The translations under genes were made by a program, and so were the position numbers. The notes beneath the pieces are model-generated. The model had not been told where the DNA came from and did not search any database. It saw nothing but the letters and a program-made list of their open reading frames with translations. 6,768 nt of DNA, taken from the NCBI GenBank assembly GCA_028284105.1, contig JANQSK010000137.1, positions 1 through 6,768 on the forward strand. Reading direction: 5' to 3'. Every line of letters starts with the position of its first letter. The first letter of the stretch is position 1. Positions 5,445 through 6,768 of the stretch are shown piece after piece. The stretch comes from Anaerolineae bacterium. Its GTDB lineage: Bacteria > Chloroflexota > Anaerolineae > Promineifilales > Promineifilaceae.

Positions 5445-6110
5445 ATGTTAAAACTCATCATCTGTGACGATCAAGACGTCGTGCGAAAGGGTCTAAACAC
5501 CATCTTTCAATATGAAGAAGAGGTTGAGGTTATTGCATTAGCGGAAAATGGTGAAGAAGCGGTCAAGTTGGCCGTTCAACACAAGCCAGATGTTGTCTTG
5601 ATGGATTTAAAGATGCCCGTGCTCAATGGGATTCATGCCACCCGCAAAATTCGCACTGCACTTTCTAGCACGAAAGTCATTGTCCTCACTACCTATGATT
5701 CAGATGATTGGGTTTTTGATGCAATTCGGGCGGGTGCTTCGGGTTATTTATTAAAAGATGCAGAAAGTGATGAAATTGTAACGGCCGTTAAAGAAGCTCA
5801 TCAAGGTCGCACCTACCTCGACCCCAATATTGCAGGTAAGGTTCTCGAAGCGTTTAATCAACTCGACAAAACCCCCATCAAAAAGAACACCGATGATCCT
5901 ATTCTTGAAAAACTTACAGAACGAGAAATGTCAATCTTACGCTTGATGGCCCAAGGTAAGCCTAATCAAGAAATTGCCGGTGAGCTTTTTCTTGCACCTG
6001 GCACCGTCAAAAACAACGTCAGTCAAATTCTTGCCAAGCTTCACGCCAATGACCGGACCCAAGCGGTGCTGACGGCACTGAAGAAAGGGATTGTGGATTT
6101 GGAGGACTAG
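5445..6110 (+). CDS. NarL/LuxR-family response regulator (REC + HTH)
   Basis: 221 residues, full length for the family. The N-terminal receiver domain (about 2-120) has the acidic pocket D8-D9, phospho-acceptor D54 in VLMDLKMP, the switch T82/T83 in IVLTTYDSD, and the conserved lysine K104 in YLLKDA. A linker (about 121-153) leads to the C-terminal GerE/LuxR helix-turn-helix at about 157-213: LTEREMSILRLMAQG, then QEIAGELFLAPGTVKNNVSQILAKLHANDRTQAV, which carries the usual T-V-K-x-x-V recognition helix. It should be phosphorylated by the kinase encoded just upstream and bind target promoters as a dimer. The targets are not shown by this window. All key residues are present. Confidence 0.95.
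   Translation: MLKLIICDDQDVVRKGLNTIFQYEEEVEVIALAENGEEAVKLAVQHKPDVVLMDLKMPVLNGIHATRKIRTALSSTKVIVLTTYDSDDWVFDAIRAGASGYLLKDAESDEIVTAVKEAHQGRTYLDPNIAGKVLEAFNQLDKTPIKKNTDDPILEKLTEREMSILRLMAQGKPNQEIAGELFLAPGTVKNNVSQILAKLHANDRTQAVLTALKKGIVDLED
5780..5789. repeat. AACGGCCGTT palindrome, copy 10
   Basis: Perfect copy in the receiver-domain part of the response-regulator gene, encoding VTAV. No further copy occurs in the last 979 bp. Confidence 0.9.
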
Positions 6111-6144
6111 GGGCTGGGGATTCGGGGATCAGGGATTAGTATCT
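6110..6144. repeat. G-rich heptamer repeat (GGGGATT-like, about 4-5 units)
   Basis: Starting at the last base of the regulator stop codon, 7-bp steps give GGGGCTG, GGGATTC, GGGGATC, AGGGATT and a decayed AGTATCT. Four runs of three or more G, each 3-4 nt apart, also fit a G-quadruplex pattern on the + strand. No hairpin terminator was seen after the regulator gene, so this tract may mark the 3' end of the operon. Confidence 0.65.
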
Positions 6145-6151
6145 GAACTTA

Positions 6152-6188
6152 TCACCTCCTCACTCTTCACCCCTTCACTTTTCATCCC
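6152..6188. repeat. Pyrimidine-rich TCAC repeat (7-8 bp period)
   Basis: Five TCAY-started units at 6152, 6160, 6167, 6175 and 6182 (spacing 8, 7, 8, 7), each filled with C/T. The + strand is almost free of G over this stretch. It is a second, different intergenic repeat only 8 bp beyond the G-rich one. Confidence 0.5.
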
Positions 6189-6250
6189 GCGCTTAACACT
6201 CTATCCCTTCTTAAATCTAACAGGCTCTGGTCGTGCCTTTCACCATCCGG

Positions 6251-6256
6251 TACAAT
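6251..6256 (+). promoter_or_regulatory. Candidate -10 element of the IclR-family gene
   Basis: TACAAT, 5 of 6 to consensus, lies 27 bp before the start codon. No good -35 box is visible 16-18 bp upstream (TGGTCG or similar), as expected for an activator-dependent or weak promoter. Confidence 0.4.
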
Positions 6257-6259
6257 TGC

Positions 6260-6270
6260 TCACATTGTGA
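6260..6270. promoter_or_regulatory. Operator-like palindrome TCACATTGTGA at the presumed IclR-gene transcription start
   Basis: A perfect TCACA/TGTGA inverted repeat about one base, just downstream of TACAAT and 12 bp before the ATG. IclR-family proteins commonly regulate their own genes, so an autoregulatory operator is plausible. The short TGTGA/TCACA arms also resemble CRP-type half-sites, though with the wrong order and spacing. Confidence 0.4.
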
Positions 6271-6273
6271 AAT

Positions 6274-6277
6274 GAGG
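6274..6277 (+). promoter_or_regulatory. Ribosome binding site of the IclR-family gene
   Basis: GAGG, 5 nt upstream of the ATG at 6283; it supports that start. Confidence 0.6.
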
Positions 6278-6282
6278 CACCA

Positions 6283-6768
6283 ATGGCTGAAAAATATCCG
6301 GGAACTCAAGCAGTCACCCGAGCAATTCTTCTTTTAAAACTATTTGATGATGACAAACCCGTCTGGTCATTAAACGATCTCTCCGAAACATCTCAACTCA
6401 ATAAAACAACCACATTCCGCATCTTATCTGCGCTAGAGCATGAAGGATTGCTTCGTCGTACACCGGAAGGAAATTACCGGCTCGGATCTGAGATGGTGGC
6501 AATGGGTGGTCGAGCGATGCGCTCAAACGAGTTGCGCACCATCAGCCACGCCTGTATTCGCCAACTCTCCCAGCAAACCAAAGAAACCGTCACACTAGAA
6601 ACCCTCCATATCTCACAAAACAATCCCCGTGATACGGCAGATGATAATCGCTGGCACATGCTCGTTATTGATGAAACTCTTAGCCAATATCGAGTGGGAA
6701 TCTCACAATTTATCGGAAGCCGATTGCCTGTCCACGCTTCATCAACAGGACGTGCCGTTTTGGCACAT
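6283..6768 (+). CDS. IclR-family transcriptional regulator, 5' part (cut by window end)
   Basis: The frame is open from the ATG at 6283 to the last base (162 residues seen; family members are usually about 250-280). Residues about 6-80 form the IclR winged helix: GTQAVTRAILLLKLF, then WSLNDLSETSQLNKTTTFRILSALEHEGLL with the recognition helix at NKTTTFRILSALE, and the wing RRTPEGNYRLG. The start of the effector-binding domain follows: ELRTISHACIRQLSQQTKETVTLETL, MLVIDETLSQYRVG, and the conserved pocket-forming stretch RLPVHASSTGRAVLAH at the cut. Between ETLHIS and MLVIDE there is an extra polar stretch (QNNPRDTADDNRWH) in place of the usual short turn. Ligand and targets cannot be assigned. 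It is separated from the two-component operon by 172 bp of repeats and its own putative promoter, so it is probably a separate unit. Confidence 0.92.
   Translation, partial: MAEKYPGTQAVTRAILLLKLFDDDKPVWSLNDLSETSQLNKTTTFRILSALEHEGLLRRTPEGNYRLGSEMVAMGGRAMRSNELRTISHACIRQLSQQTKETVTLETLHISQNNPRDTADDNRWHMLVIDETLSQYRVGISQFIGSRLPVHASSTGRAVLAH

Noticed and set aside
5567..5576. GTTGGCCGTT and TTCGGCCGTC (571-580) as members of the palindrome set
   Set aside because: Only 7 of 10 bases match and the palindrome is broken; counted as background, although 571-580 keeps CGGCCG.

Overview
The window most likely comes from a chromosome of a Chloroflexota bacterium, probably of the Anaerolineae/Caldilineae type. 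This is inferred from the large secreted DUF11 plus thrombospondin-type-3 (TSP3) surface protein ending in YLPLVIR, a tail I associate with exported proteins of that phylum, and from the NarL-type two-component genes. Spot counts put GC at about one half. No plasmid, phage or insertion-sequence genes, RNA genes or CRISPR array were seen.

Layout: (1) 1-2383 (+) is the 3' part of a giant calcium-binding surface protein, followed by an intrinsic terminator. (2) 2458-3033 (-) is a convergent small SAM-dependent methyltransferase. (3) 3189-6110 (+) is a probable four-gene operon: two small membrane proteins of unknown function (4-nt ATGA overlap), a six-TM NarL/DesK-type histidine kinase overlapping the second, and a NarL/LuxR response regulator. 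An 84-bp spacer holding a hairpin built of 7-bp units separates kinase and regulator. (4) 6111-6282 is non-coding and holds a G-rich heptamer repeat, a C/T-rich TCAC repeat and a probable promoter/operator. (5) 6283-6768 (+) is the 5' part of an IclR-family regulator, cut by the window end.

The most striking signal is not a gene. The 10-bp palindrome AACGGCCGTT occurs perfectly ten times, plus one 9/10 copy, in 6.8 kb. Chance expectation is about 0.006 copies. The copies lie in six different genes, in three reading-frame phases, all inside coding sequence. This resembles the HIP1 highly iterated palindrome of cyanobacteria (GCGATCGC) but with an unrelated core, and it suggests genome-wide selection or biased correction acting on DNA. 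Together with three degenerate 7-bp-period repeats around the response-regulator gene, it points to a genome shaped by iterated short DNA words.

The four-gene operon reads as one signalling unit: the membrane kinase and its two membrane neighbours sense an unknown envelope signal, and the response regulator controls transcription. The surface protein, methyltransferase and IclR regulator look like independent units.
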